Source: JAJEAD01 sp964420925 (lineage in GTDB: Bacteria; Pseudomonadota; Gammaproteobacteria; HK1). Taken from it: DNA of 64,000 nt. Location: positions 1 through 64,000 of the forward strand of contig CAYQVB010000055.1 in assembly GCA_964420925.1 (NCBI GenBank), read 5' to 3'. Made by a program: the position numbers and the translations under genes. Under the pieces are notes generated by a model. The model saw nothing but the letters and a program-made list of their open reading frames with translations. It did not search any database and was not told the DNA's origin. Shown here one piece after another: positions 42,921-52,147 of the stretch (within the stretch, counting starts at the first letter, position 1; each line of letters opens with the position of its first letter).

Positions 42921-43820
42921 GTGGCGATTCCCTTCCGCTACGAGGAAGCAGTAGAGTACGGATCCGCCAGGCGCATGAGCCCGATGATCCGCCGGGTGGT
43001 CGCCGCCAATCCCAGCGCCTTCACCTACCACGGCACCGGCACCTACATCATCGGGTCCGGTCGGGTTGCGGTGGTCGACCCCGGCCCCGACCTTCCCCGG
43101 CACGTCGACGCGATTCTCGCCGCGACGCGGGGCGAGCGCATCACCCACATTCTGGTGACCCATACCCACGTCGATCACTCGCCGGCCACCCGCGCGCTCA
43201 AGGTGCGCACGGGCGCGCCGAGCTACGGGTACGGACCGCACGGGACGGGCCGCTTCGAGCGCGGCGAATCGGTGGAGGAAGGCGCGGACTGGGAGTTCGT
43301 GCCCGATGTGGAAGTGTGCGACGGCGATGTCGTGCAGGGGGAGGGGTGGTCGGTGGAGTGCGTGCACACGCCGGGCCATACGTCCAACCACATCTGCTAC
43401 CGGTTGCGCGAGGAAGGCTCGCTGTTCAGCGGAGACCACGTCATGGGGTGGAGCACGACCATCGTCTCTCCGCCGGACGGTGACATGGGCGATTACCTGC
43501 GGAGCCTCCAGCGCCTGCTCGACGGCGACGACACACGCTACTGGCCGACACATGGTCCCGGCATTCCCGATCCGCAAGGCTTCGTTCGCGCGTGCATCGC
43601 GCACCGGAGGGAGCGATTCGAGCAGATCATGCGGTGTCTGTCCGAAGGCATGGAACGGGTGGCGGAGATGGTGCCGCTCATCTACCGGGACCTGCCGCGC
43701 TCGATGCATCCCGCCGCCGCGCGGCAGGTCTTCGCGGCGCTTCTCCACCTGATCGAGGAAGGGCGGGTGACCTGTTCGGATTCTCTCGGAGTCGACGCAC
43801 GCTACCGCCCGGCGCGCTGA
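42921..43820 (+). CDS. MBL-fold metallo-hydrolase (LACTB2-like)
   Basis: 299-aa metallo-beta-lactamase-fold protein. The metal-binding HTHVDHS motif sits in ILVTHTHVDHSPATR, with later ligands in HTPGHTSNHICYRL, FSGDHVMGWSTTIVSPPDGD and YWPTHGPGIPDP. A C-terminal winged helix (residues ~215-290) holds ARQVFAALLHLIEEGRV, which marks the LACTB2-type RNase/hydrolase branch. It starts with GTG at 42921. There is no signal peptide, so it is cytoplasmic. Substrate unknown; nothing in the neighbourhood decides between RNA and small-molecule esters. Confidence 0.88.
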   Translation: MAIPFRYEEAVEYGSARRMSPMIRRVVAANPSAFTYHGTGTYIIGSGRVAVVDPGPDLPRHVDAILAATRGERITHILVTHTHVDHSPATRALKVRTGAPSYGYGPHGTGRFERGESVEEGADWEFVPDVEVCDGDVVQGEGWSVECVHTPGHTSNHICYRLREEGSLFSGDHVMGWSTTIVSPPDGDMGDYLRSLQRLLDGDDTRYWPTHGPGIPDPQGFVRACIAHRRERFEQIMRCLSEGMERVAEMVPLIYRDLPRSMHPAAARQVFAALLHLIEEGRVTCSDSLGVDARYRPAR

Positions 43821-43907
43821 CGCGACCCGGCGCAAGCGCCCCCGCCGTCGCGCCTGCGCGAAAGCGCCCTGGTGCATAATCGTCGCGGGTCTTCGAGGAC
43901 ATTGCCC

Positions 43908-44402
43908 ATGGTCATGTTCGTGATCGAGGAGCGGCACCTGCAGCAACTGAGTCCGTCGACGCGGCGCGAGCTCCTGCAGGTGCTGGGAGCGGAGGTCGAA
44001 GAGGCGCGCGAGCGCTACGCGGCGCTCGAGTGGCAGCCCGACGGGGCCCAGTCCTACCCTCTGACGGAAGAAGAGGCGCAGCACCTCCTGCATGGCATGC
44101 CGGAAAGCGCATGCAACCTGTTGCGCGCCTTCGCGGAGAGGTACGACGGCACGCGGGGCGCCGCCACGTTCCGCGAGCTCCTGAAGGCGACCGGACACTC
44201 CAAGGTCGAGAACCTCGGGCGCCAGATTGCCTGGATCGAGCTTCGGGTGCGCACCGTGACCGGCAATCACGACGCGTGGCTGATTACCTGGCGAAAATCC
44301 GACTGGAAATGGAGTGAGCAGCGCCAGACCTATACCCGAGGCAAGTATTCCATCAACGGCCCCGCGGTAGTCGCGTTGCGCGCGGCGATGGGTATCGACT
44401 GA
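43908..44402 (+). CDS. Hypothetical protein (164 aa)
   Basis: Starts MVMFVIEERHLQQLSPSTRR at ATG 43908, with AGGA eight bases upstream. A helical N-terminal half (TRRELLQVLGAEVEEARERY) is followed by LTEEEAQHLLHGMPESACNL and ATFRELLKATGHSKVENLGR, then a beta-type end (AWLITWRKSDWKWSEQRQTY, GKYSINGPAVVALRAAMGI). The central and C-terminal parts could be a small winged-helix-like or DNA-associated fold, but I recognise no family. It is 101 bp upstream of the ABC exporter gene on the same strand. Confidence 0.66.
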   Translation: MVMFVIEERHLQQLSPSTRRELLQVLGAEVEEARERYAALEWQPDGAQSYPLTEEEAQHLLHGMPESACNLLRAFAERYDGTRGAATFRELLKATGHSKVENLGRQIAWIELRVRTVTGNHDAWLITWRKSDWKWSEQRQTYTRGKYSINGPAVVALRAAMGID

Positions 44403-44503
44403 GCCGGCCCGCGCGCCGCCGCGAAAGCACCATCGCATCGACGCGAGGCTTGTCCTGCGCGGATGCGCCGCCATATTCGTCTGCGGACACGCAGCCGAGT
44501 GTA

Positions 44504-46297
44504 ATGGCCGGTCATCCCGATACCCTGGTCCCGAGCGGAAGCCTGCGCGCACTTCGCGAGCTTCTGCCCTACCTGTGGCCGGTGGGCGAGTGGCGGATGC
44601 GCACCCGGGTGGTGCTGGCGCTCGCGATGCTCGCGGGCTCCAAGATCACGCTGGTGTTCGTGCCGGTGCTCTTCGGGCGTGCGGTCGACGCTCTCGGCGG
44701 CCACGGCGTCGCGACGGCAGCGGCTCTGCCGATCGGTCTCATTCTCGCCTACGGGCTGGCGCGGGTGCTGTCGCTCGCCTTCGGGCAGCTCCGCGACGCG
44801 CTCTTCGCCCGCGTCGGCCAGCGCGCCATCCGCACTGTCGCCCTCCAGGTGTTCCGCCACCTCCACGCCCTCTCCCTGCATTTCCACGTCGGCCGCCAGA
44901 CCGGGGGCTTGAGCCGTTCCATCGAGCGCGGCACCAAGTCCATCGAGATGCTGCTGCGCTTCGGTCTCTTCAACGTGCTGCCGACCTTCGTCGAGATCGC
45001 GCTCGTCTTCGCGATCCTGTGGGGCTTGCTCGATCTCACGATCGCCGCCGTCACCCTGCTGACGGTGTCCACGTATGTCCTGTTCACGATGAAGGTCACC
45101 GAATGGAGGCTTCAGTTCCGGCGCCGGATGAACGAGCGGGACAATCAGGCGAACACCAGAGCCATCGACAGCCTGCTCAACTTCGAGACCGTGAAGTACT
45201 TCGGCAACGAGGAGCACGAGGCACAGCGTTTCGACCGGGCGATGGCCGGATACGAGGATGCATCGGTCAAGAGCCAGACCTCGCTCGCCTTTCTCAACAT
45301 CGGACAGGCGGTGGTCGTATCGATCGGACTGACGCTGGTGATGTACCTGGCCGGGGTCGGCATCGTCGACGGGCGCATGACGGTGGGCGACTTCGTGATG
45401 GTGAACACCTATCTCATGCAGCTCTACCAGCCGCTCAACTTCTTCGGCTTCGTCTACCGGGAGATCAAGCAGGGGCTCATCGACATCGAGAAGATGTTCG
45501 ACCTGCTGCGCGTCGAGGCGGACATCAGCGATGCCCCCGGCGCACCGCCCTTGCGTCTGCAGGGGGGAGAGATTCGCTTCGACCGGGTCTCCTTCGGCTA
45601 CGATGAGCGTCGTCCCATCTTCGAGTGCCTGAGCTTCGTCGTGCCCGCCGGCGCCACCGTGGCGCTGGTCGGCACCTCGGGGGCGGGGAAGTCCACCATC
45701 GGGCGTCTCCTCTATCGCTTCTACGACGTGGACGAGGGCGCCATCTTCATCGACGGACAGGACCTGCGCGACGTGAGCCAGGCGTCGCTGCACGCCGCAA
45801 TCGGCGTGGTGCCGCAGGACACCGTGCTGTTCAACGACAGCATCTACTACAACATCGCCTACGGGCGTCCCGGCGCCTCTCCGGCGGAAATCGAGGAGGC
45901 GGCGCGTCTCGCCCACATCCATGACTTTGTCATGGGTTTGCCCGACGCTTACCAGACCCTGGTCGGCGAACGCGGTCTCAAGCTCTCCGGCGGGGAGAAG
46001 CAGCGGGTCGCGATCGCGCGCACCGTGCTCAAGAACCCGCGACTGCTGGTGTTCGACGAGGCGACCTCCGCGCTGGACTCGCGGACCGAGAGCGAGATCC
46101 AGGGCAATCTCGAAGCCCTGTCCCGGGGGCGCACCACCCTGGTGATCGCCCACCGCCTGTCGACGGTGACGGGCGCCGACGAGATCCTGGTCCTCGAAGA
46201 AGGCCGCGTCGTCGAGCGCGGCCGCCACTCCCGCCTGCTCGAGCAACGGGGCCGCTACGCCGAGATGTGGCGTCGCCAGCAGGAAGAGTCGGGTTGA
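44504..46297 (+). CDS. Atm1-type ABC exporter (permease-ATPase half transporter)
   Basis: 597-aa half transporter. Six membrane helices span residues ~35-320, with the Atm1-family segment VGRQTGGLSRSIERGTKSIE and NFETVKYFGNEEHEAQRFDR. The ATPase domain follows: Walker A ALVGTSGAGKSTIGRLLY, Q-loop VPQDTVLFNDSIYYNIAYGR, signature LKLSGGEKQRVAIARTVL, Walker B LLVFDEATSALD and switch His in VIAHRLSTV. Atm1-type proteins export glutathione-linked sulfur or metal conjugates and support Fe-S or heavy-metal homeostasis. ATG 44504 is preferred to earlier in-frame codons because those add no family-like sequence. It works as a homodimer. Confidence 0.93.
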   Translation: MAGHPDTLVPSGSLRALRELLPYLWPVGEWRMRTRVVLALAMLAGSKITLVFVPVLFGRAVDALGGHGVATAAALPIGLILAYGLARVLSLAFGQLRDALFARVGQRAIRTVALQVFRHLHALSLHFHVGRQTGGLSRSIERGTKSIEMLLRFGLFNVLPTFVEIALVFAILWGLLDLTIAAVTLLTVSTYVLFTMKVTEWRLQFRRRMNERDNQANTRAIDSLLNFETVKYFGNEEHEAQRFDRAMAGYEDASVKSQTSLAFLNIGQAVVVSIGLTLVMYLAGVGIVDGRMTVGDFVMVNTYLMQLYQPLNFFGFVYREIKQGLIDIEKMFDLLRVEADISDAPGAPPLRLQGGEIRFDRVSFGYDERRPIFECLSFVVPAGATVALVGTSGAGKSTIGRLLYRFYDVDEGAIFIDGQDLRDVSQASLHAAIGVVPQDTVLFNDSIYYNIAYGRPGASPAEIEEAARLAHIHDFVMGLPDAYQTLVGERGLKLSGGEKQRVAIARTVLKNPRLLVFDEATSALDSRTESEIQGNLEALSRGRTTLVIAHRLSTVTGADEILVLEEGRVVERGRHSRLLEQRGRYAEMWRRQQEESG

Positions 46298-46370
46298 GGC
46301 GCGAAGAGCCCGTGACAGCCTCTACCCCCGAAGGTAGGGTATGGCGCCGACTGTGAGAGGAGGATGGATG

Positions 46371-47177
46371 ATGTCCAGGCTCGAAGGTCGCGCGGCCCTG
46401 GTGACGGGCTCGTCCCGGGGAATCGGCAAAGGCATCGCCCTTGCCCTCGCTCGGGCCGGCGCCGATGTCGCCGTGCACTACCACCAGAACGAGCAAGCGG
46501 GGTGGGAAACCCTGGCCGAGGTCCGGGCAAGCGGCCGGAACTCGGTGCTGGTGCAGGCCGATGCGTCCGATTTCAAGCAGATAAGCGCCGCGGTGGACGA
46601 AGCCGCGGAGGCGCTCGGCATGCTCGACATCGTGGTGGCGAACGGCGCCAATGCCCTGGTGGGCTCGTTCTTCGATGACGATGCCGTCGAGGTGTTCGAG
46701 AGCATCGTGCACACGCACCTCTTCGGCTACTTCTATACCGCCAAGGCGGCCGAGCATCATCTGCGCAAGCACGCACGCTCGGACATCATCTTCATCTCGT
46801 CGAACGCTTCGCAGCAGTTCTGGGCCGACGAGTGGGCCTACTGTACGGCCAAGAACGGCATCAACGCACTGTGCAGGTGCATCTCCAAGGACGCCAATCG
46901 ACACGGCATGCGCGTCAACTGCATCGGCCCTTCGGTCACCGATACCGAGCTTGCGAGGAAGGCCTTCGAAGGGGTCATCGACATGGACGATCCAGAGACT
47001 CTGAAGCACGTGCCCTACGGCCGATTCATCCAGCCCTCGGACATCGGCAACATGGCGGTGTTTCTCTGCTCGGACGAGGCCTGGCTCGTCAACGGTCAGG
47101 TCATTCTCGTCGATTGGGGAGTGACGCCGGGCTCCGTCCTGAACTACGTGCCCTACGACAAGTTCCGGGGAAACTGA
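46371..47177 (+). CDS. Short-chain dehydrogenase/reductase
   Basis: 268-aa classical SDR oxidoreductase. The nucleotide-binding loop is GSSRGIGKGIALALARAG, the strand after beta-4 reads VVANGAN (in place of NNAG), and the catalytic set is Ser in IFISSNAS and Y-x-x-x-K in WAYCTAKNGINAL. The ending FLCSDEAWLVNGQVILVDWG is the usual SDR C-terminal strand. ATG 46371 follows GAGAGGAGG seven bases upstream; the ATG at 46368 is in frame too. The LLM oxidoreductase gene starts 3 bp after its stop, so the two form an operon and may act in one catabolic pathway. Confidence 0.89.
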   Translation: MSRLEGRAALVTGSSRGIGKGIALALARAGADVAVHYHQNEQAGWETLAEVRASGRNSVLVQADASDFKQISAAVDEAAEALGMLDIVVANGANALVGSFFDDDAVEVFESIVHTHLFGYFYTAKAAEHHLRKHARSDIIFISSNASQQFWADEWAYCTAKNGINALCRCISKDANRHGMRVNCIGPSVTDTELARKAFEGVIDMDDPETLKHVPYGRFIQPSDIGNMAVFLCSDEAWLVNGQVILVDWGVTPGSVLNYVPYDKFRGN

Positions 47178-47180
47178 TTC

Positions 47181-48152
47181 ATGAGCATCATGGACCGCTT
47201 CAGCGTCGTCGGCTTTCCGTGGGGCAGGGACCGGCCCGGCGCCGAGGACATCGTGCGCCTCACCCGGCACGCCGAGCGTCTGGGCTTCTACTCGATGAGT
47301 CTCGCTACTCTGAACGGACTGCCGCGCACCGGCCCCTTCGGGGATATCGACAACGACTATCTCTTCGACGAGATGGTGCTCCTGCCTCTGATGGTGCAAG
47401 CCACCAACCGCATCCGGATCGGGATGAACTCCATTCCGATCCCGCTGCTTCCTCCCTTCAAGACCGCCAAGTTCTACGCGAGTCTCGACGTGCTGTCGGG
47501 CGGTCGAGTGATCGCAGGCATGTGTCTGTGCACGGGAAAGGAGAACTTCAGCGCGGTCAGCCTGGAGCAGAGGTACCGGGGAAGAATGGCCGACGAGGCG
47601 CTGGAGATCATTACCCGCTTGTGGACCGAGGACGAGGTCACCTATCAGGGTCGCTTCAACCGCCTGGAGAACGTGCGCTTCGATCCCAAGCCCGTACAGA
47701 AGCCTTATCCGCCGATCTGGTGGGGAGGCCGGACGGTGTCCATTCCGCGGACCGTGAAGTACCGCGGCGAGTATCTCGCGCCGCCGTGGCCTTCACTCGA
47801 AGAGCTCGAGCACGTTTACCTGCCGCGGCTCGAGGAAGAAAACGAAAAGATGGGAGGCAACACGAAGATGGCGAGTTTCGTGTACGCCAACATCTGCGAG
47901 AAGGACCAGAGCGAGGCGGAGGTCAACAAGCTGTACGGCCCCTATCTGACCATCGAGTTCGAAGACCAGAACGCCTTCGATGTGCTCCTGGTCGGGTCGG
48001 CGCAGCAGGTGGCGGAGAAGACAAGGGCCTTCCTCGAGGCGGGCGTCAGTCACTTCATTCTGGATTTCTCGCGCCACGGCATCGATTCGACGCAATACAA
48101 CATCGAGCAACTGGACGCCTTCGTGGAGGAAGTGGTGCCGCTGCTGACCTGA
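47181..48152 (+). CDS. LLM-class flavin-dependent oxidoreductase (luciferase-like)
   Basis: 323-aa bacterial-luciferase-like TIM barrel that uses reduced flavin (FMNH2 or F420) to oxidise or cleave its substrate. Conserved family features are RHAERLGFYSMSLATLN, IRIGMNSIPIPLLPPFKTAK, DVLSGGRVIAGMCLCTGKEN, LEIITRLWTEDEVTYQGRF, then KPYPPIWWGGRT. The C-terminal VGSAQQVAEKTRAFLEAGVS is the typical last helix pair. It is coupled to the SDR gene (3-bp gap). No flavin reductase gene lies beside it. The substrate is unknown. Confidence 0.89.
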   Translation: MSIMDRFSVVGFPWGRDRPGAEDIVRLTRHAERLGFYSMSLATLNGLPRTGPFGDIDNDYLFDEMVLLPLMVQATNRIRIGMNSIPIPLLPPFKTAKFYASLDVLSGGRVIAGMCLCTGKENFSAVSLEQRYRGRMADEALEIITRLWTEDEVTYQGRFNRLENVRFDPKPVQKPYPPIWWGGRTVSIPRTVKYRGEYLAPPWPSLEELEHVYLPRLEEENEKMGGNTKMASFVYANICEKDQSEAEVNKLYGPYLTIEFEDQNAFDVLLVGSAQQVAEKTRAFLEAGVSHFILDFSRHGIDSTQYNIEQLDAFVEEVVPLLT

Positions 48153-48248
48153 GCCGCCGGCAGTGCGCCGGCGGCTGAGGCCCGACCGGGTTGCAGCTCT
48201 CCGCGCTCGCCCTTCGAGCGACGGGGAGCGAGAAACGCTGAATCGAGG

Positions 48249-49250
48249 CTACGGAATCCAGCCTTTCCAGGTGTCTTCGTTCGCGGCCATCCACTCGCGT
48301 ACCACGTCGATCACCTCCCGCCCCTTGATGTCCACCTCCAGGAGCATGCCGGCCTGCTGCTCGTTGGTGAGGTGCATGTTCGTGATGAACTGCGCCACCT
48401 CGGGGTGATCCTTCACGAAGTCGGGATTGGCGATGTTGTACGTGATCTGGCCCCGGAAGAAATCGCAGGCATAAGTGGGCTCCACTCCTTCCACCATGCC
48501 CCAGCATTCGGGGGTGGCGTCCGGGAGATCCACGCGGGTGAGATCGTACTTGGCATGGCTCCAGTGCGGAGTCCAGCCGTCGAAGATGATCCCCTCCCCG
48601 CGCGAGTAGGCCCCTTCTATCTCCGCCCAGTGGGCGGCTTCCGAACCAATCGCCACCGACACGAAATCGAGCCCCAGGTTCTTGACCCGTTTCTCGTCCT
48701 CGCAGCCCCAGCCCACGCTCGGGCAGCCCAGCCAACGTCCCTTGGGTGCAGTTTCGAGGGTGGCGAACACGCTCGCGCACTCGTTGAGCTGATTCCAGTC
48801 TTTCAATTGCGGGCACAGGGCTTCGATGCCTCGCTCCGGATCTCCTTCGATGACGTAGGTCGGCACGTAGTAACCGGTTTCCCCGATGACACCGGTATCG
48901 CCAAGGAACGCTATCTCCCCATTGCCGCCGTACTCGCTCAGGAACTTCTCCATCTGCGGTATGGTGCTTTCCTGCCATTGCTCCATCGCGATATGCAGAT
49001 CGCCCGAAGCGATGGAGACCCACTGCGCGGTGTAGTCGGCGTAGACCAGATCCACCTCGTAGTCCATGTGCTCCTCGAGGATGATCCTGGCAAGATTGAC
49101 TTGGAGGAGGTTGCCGGTCCAATCGCCCTCTGCGAGCTTGATGGTCCCCATTCCCTGGCCGAAGCCCGCAATCGGGAACACCGATGCTAAGATTGTCGCC
49201 AGAGCGGCTGAAATCAGACATTTACTCAATCGATCCTTTCGCCCGGTCAT
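48249..49250 (-). CDS. Glycine betaine/choline-type ABC transporter substrate-binding protein (OpuAC/ProX-like)
   Basis: 333-aa periplasmic binding protein. The signal peptide (KDRLSKCLISAALATILASV, cleavage near GFGQ) is followed by an OpuAC domain: TIKLAEGDWTGNLLQVNLAR, YADYTAQWVSIASGDLHIAM, GETGYYVPTYVIEGDPERGI, FDGWTPHWSHAKYDL. Many Trp and Tyr residues suit a cation-pi cage for quaternary amines. No permease or ATPase gene is adjacent, so it is an orphan binding protein here. It is divergent from the SDR and GMC oxidoreductase genes, consistent with uptake of a choline- or betaine-like compound oxidised by them. Confidence 0.9.
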   Translation of the reverse strand: MTGRKDRLSKCLISAALATILASVFPIAGFGQGMGTIKLAEGDWTGNLLQVNLARIILEEHMDYEVDLVYADYTAQWVSIASGDLHIAMEQWQESTIPQMEKFLSEYGGNGEIAFLGDTGVIGETGYYVPTYVIEGDPERGIEALCPQLKDWNQLNECASVFATLETAPKGRWLGCPSVGWGCEDEKRVKNLGLDFVSVAIGSEAAHWAEIEGAYSRGEGIIFDGWTPHWSHAKYDLTRVDLPDATPECWGMVEGVEPTYACDFFRGQITYNIANPDFVKDHPEVAQFITNMHLTNEQQAGMLLEVDIKGREVIDVVREWMAANEDTWKGWIP

Positions 49251-49400
49251 GACGGCCTCCTGGAGTCACTGGTCGTTTCGGGGTGTCCCGGTTCGAGTCC
49301 GCGCCCGCGCGGAACACTCCCGAAGTATGCGTCGTCGCGTCGCGTCGGGTCCACCACCAAAGGAGACGAAGCGGGCTCCCATCGGGGGTACCGGACTCGC

Positions 49401-50195
49401 GTGACCACGCTGCCGGCAAGGGATGGACGGCTCTTCGATCTCTGCTCCAAGGTTGCACTCGTCACAGGGGCTTCTTCCGGGCTGGGGGTGACATTTGCGC
49501 GAGCGCTCGCGAGCGCGGGCGCGGATCTGACAATAGCCGCGCGGCGATCCGATCGTCTCTCGCGTACTGCGGCGACGATCGAGGGCTTGGGCAGGCGTTG
49601 TCTGGCGGTGCCGACCGACGTGACGAGCGAATCGCAGGTAGAGAGGCTCGTCGAGGCGGCAATCGACACATACGGACGAATAGACATCCTGGTCAATTGC
49701 GCGGGCATGATCGGCGGTCATCGAATCGAAGACACCAGCGCCGAAGAGTTCGAGGGGATTCTCAGGTCCAACGTCGTCAGTGCCTTCATCTGTTGCCGGA
49801 AAGTGGGGCCGTACATGTGCGAACGAGGCGCAGGACGAGTCATCAATATCGCTTCGGTGTTCGGTCTGGTCGCGGGCCGGCCGCGAGGTCCGAGCCTGTC
49901 CTATGTGACTTCGAAACATGCGCTGGTCGGCCTCACCAAGGAGCTCGCGGTGCAGTGGGCCAGGAGAGGGATCACCGTCAACGCGATCGCTCCCGCCTAC
50001 TTTCAGAGCGAGATGGTGACATCGGAGTTTCTCCACCGGGAGGACTTCATGCGGGATCTGGAGGTCATGAGTGCGATGGGACGCCCCGGCGAGCTGAGCG
50101 AGCTCGAGGGCGTGATGGTTTTCCTCGCTTCCGATGCGTCGAGCTACATCACGGGTCAGACGATTTGCGTGGACGGCGGCTGGACCGTGCGGTGA
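49401..50195 (+). CDS. Short-chain dehydrogenase (gluconate-5-dehydrogenase-like)
   Basis: 264-aa SDR. The N-terminal LFDLCSKVALVTGASSGLGV carries the NAD(P) loop, ILVNCAGMIGGHRIEDT the NAG motif, VINIASVFGLVAG the catalytic Ser, SYVTSKHALVGLTKELAVQW the Y-x-x-x-K pair, and FLASDASSYITGQTICVDGG the standard C-terminus. Arg residues following the second strand (AARRSDRL) favour NADP. A GTG start at 49401 is given. The GMC oxidoreductase gene follows after 82 bp on the same strand. The alcohol substrate is unknown. Confidence 0.9.
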   Translation: MTTLPARDGRLFDLCSKVALVTGASSGLGVTFARALASAGADLTIAARRSDRLSRTAATIEGLGRRCLAVPTDVTSESQVERLVEAAIDTYGRIDILVNCAGMIGGHRIEDTSAEEFEGILRSNVVSAFICCRKVGPYMCERGAGRVINIASVFGLVAGRPRGPSLSYVTSKHALVGLTKELAVQWARRGITVNAIAPAYFQSEMVTSEFLHREDFMRDLEVMSAMGRPGELSELEGVMVFLASDASSYITGQTICVDGGWTVR

Positions 50196-50277
50196 CGGAG
50201 GGTGGACAGCAACGGCTGCCCCGGGCGCATTCCGGGTGCAGCCGCACGCCGGACCTGCAACGGACGCGGCGGCACCC

Positions 50278-51975
50278 ATGCCGGTAGCAACGGAATTCGA
50301 CTACGTCATCGTCGGGGCAGGGTCCGCCGGTTGCGTGCTCGCGCATCGCCTGAGCGAAGACCCCGAGGTCAAGGTGCTGCTGATCGAGGCGGGCGGTCGA
50401 GACAAGGGGATCTGGATCGAGATGCCCTGCGCCTTCGGCGATGTTGCGACGATGTCCCGCTTCAAGTGGGACTACCTGGGCGAGCCGGAGCCGGGGCTGG
50501 AGGGACGCCGCATGGATACTCCGCGCGGCCGGGTGCTCGGCGGCTCATCCTCGATCAACGGTCTGATGTATCAGCGGGGCAACCCGCTCGATTTCGACCA
50601 CTGGGCCGAGATGGGAGCCAAGGGCTGGTCCTACCGCGAGGTGTTGCCATACTTCAAGCGGGCGGAGTCCTTCGCCGGGGGCGGCGACGAGTACCGTGGC
50701 GATCGCGGACCGCTGCGCACCCGCCTCGGCCTGCTCGAATGCCCCCTTTACGCCGCGTTCATCGAGGCGGGCGTTCAGGCCGGTTACCCGCGCACCCCCG
50801 ACACCAACGGATATCAGCAGGAGGGATTCGGCCCCCAGAGCGCCACCGTGGGCGACGGGTGGCGGTGGAGCACCTCCCGGGGCTATCTGCATCCGATACG
50901 GGGCAGGACGAACCTGGAGGTGGAGACCGATGCGCGGGTGCATCGGGTGCTGGTGGCCGGCAACCGGGCCGAAGGCGTGCGCTACGAGCGCGGGGGAAGC
51001 GCCTTCGAAGGACGGGCCCGCCGCGAGGTGATCCTTTGCGCGGGCACGATCAACTCGCCACAGCTCCTGATGTTGTCGGGACTGGGTCCGGCCGCATTGC
51101 TGCGCGAGCACGGCATCCGGGTGGTGCAGGATCTGCCGGGCGTCGGGAGCGACCTGACGGATCATCTCGGGGTGTCCGTCCGCCACGAATGCACCCGTCC
51201 GGTCAGCCTGCAGCGTTTCACCACTCGTCTCGGCCGCCTGCGGGTGGGCGCGCGCTGGATGTTGTTCAAGACCGGGGTAGGCGCCAGCAATCTCTGGGAG
51301 GCGTCCGGATTCATCCGTACCCGCCCCGGGGTGCGTAGCCCCGATGTGCAGCTCGATTTTCTTCCCGTGGCCGTGGACCAGGACGTGCACGGGTTGGACG
51401 TGGCGGACGGATTCCAGACCCATTGCGGTCCCCTGCGCCCGAAGAGCCGGGGCTGGGTGCGCCTGCGCTCATCGAACCCCTCGGAGAGTCCGCGCATCCG
51501 GTACAACTACCTCGATGACGAGGACGATCGCAGGGTCATGAGAGCGGCCTTGCGCCTGGCACGCGAGATTCACCACCAGCCCGCGTTCGATCCCTATCGC
51601 GGAGCGGAGCTCGACCCGGGCCCGCGGTGCCGCAGCGACGACGAGATCGATGCCTTCGTGCGCAGCACGGCGACGAGCGTCTACCACCTCACCAGCACCT
51701 GCCGAATGGGCGTCGACGCGAGAGCGGTCGTGGATGCGCAGTGCCGGGTCCATGGCATCGAAGCGCTCCGGGTGGTGGACGCCTCGGTGATGCCCCGGAT
51801 TACGTCGGCCAACACCAATGCCGCGACGATCATGATCGCGGAGAAGGCGTCCGATCTCATCCGGGGCAAGGCCCTGCCCCCGGTGGAGGTGGAGTACTAC
51901 GTCGCCCCCGATTGGTGGACTCGCCAGCGGCCGGGCGTGCCGGAGCGGCACGCGGGTGATGCATACGAGAGTTGA
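50278..51975 (+). CDS. GMC-family oxidoreductase (choline dehydrogenase-like)
   Basis: 565-aa FAD enzyme of the glucose-methanol-choline family. The Rossmann FAD motif is YVIVGAGSAGCVLAHRLSED. GMC signature 1 is GRVLGGSSSINGLMYQRGNP and signature 2 covers GTINSPQLLMLSGLGP. The C-terminal catalytic His and Asn lie in STATSVYHLTSTCRMG and TSANTNAATIMIAEKA. It is of the BetA-like alcohol/choline dehydrogenase type, but choline as substrate is inferred only from the nearby OpuAC-type binding protein. ATG 50278 gives MPVATEFDYV, the expected start; the frame is open upstream into the SDR gene. Confidence 0.93.
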   Translation: MPVATEFDYVIVGAGSAGCVLAHRLSEDPEVKVLLIEAGGRDKGIWIEMPCAFGDVATMSRFKWDYLGEPEPGLEGRRMDTPRGRVLGGSSSINGLMYQRGNPLDFDHWAEMGAKGWSYREVLPYFKRAESFAGGGDEYRGDRGPLRTRLGLLECPLYAAFIEAGVQAGYPRTPDTNGYQQEGFGPQSATVGDGWRWSTSRGYLHPIRGRTNLEVETDARVHRVLVAGNRAEGVRYERGGSAFEGRARREVILCAGTINSPQLLMLSGLGPAALLREHGIRVVQDLPGVGSDLTDHLGVSVRHECTRPVSLQRFTTRLGRLRVGARWMLFKTGVGASNLWEASGFIRTRPGVRSPDVQLDFLPVAVDQDVHGLDVADGFQTHCGPLRPKSRGWVRLRSSNPSESPRIRYNYLDDEDDRRVMRAALRLAREIHHQPAFDPYRGAELDPGPRCRSDDEIDAFVRSTATSVYHLTSTCRMGVDARAVVDAQCRVHGIEALRVVDASVMPRITSANTNAATIMIAEKASDLIRGKALPPVEVEYYVAPDWWTRQRPGVPERHAGDAYES

Positions 51976-52147
51976 CGAAGCCGTCCGGGTCGAAGTGCCC
52001 GCGGGCCTCGGCTCGCTTTTCCGTGGAGTGCGGGCGGCGTCGAAGGGAGGCGCGTGGAAGGTTCGTTGCCCGCTCAGCATGCGGCGGCAGCGAGCGCACG
52101 GACGTGTAGAATGCGGCCCGCCCCGAGATGTGGAGTCCGGCCCGGAA

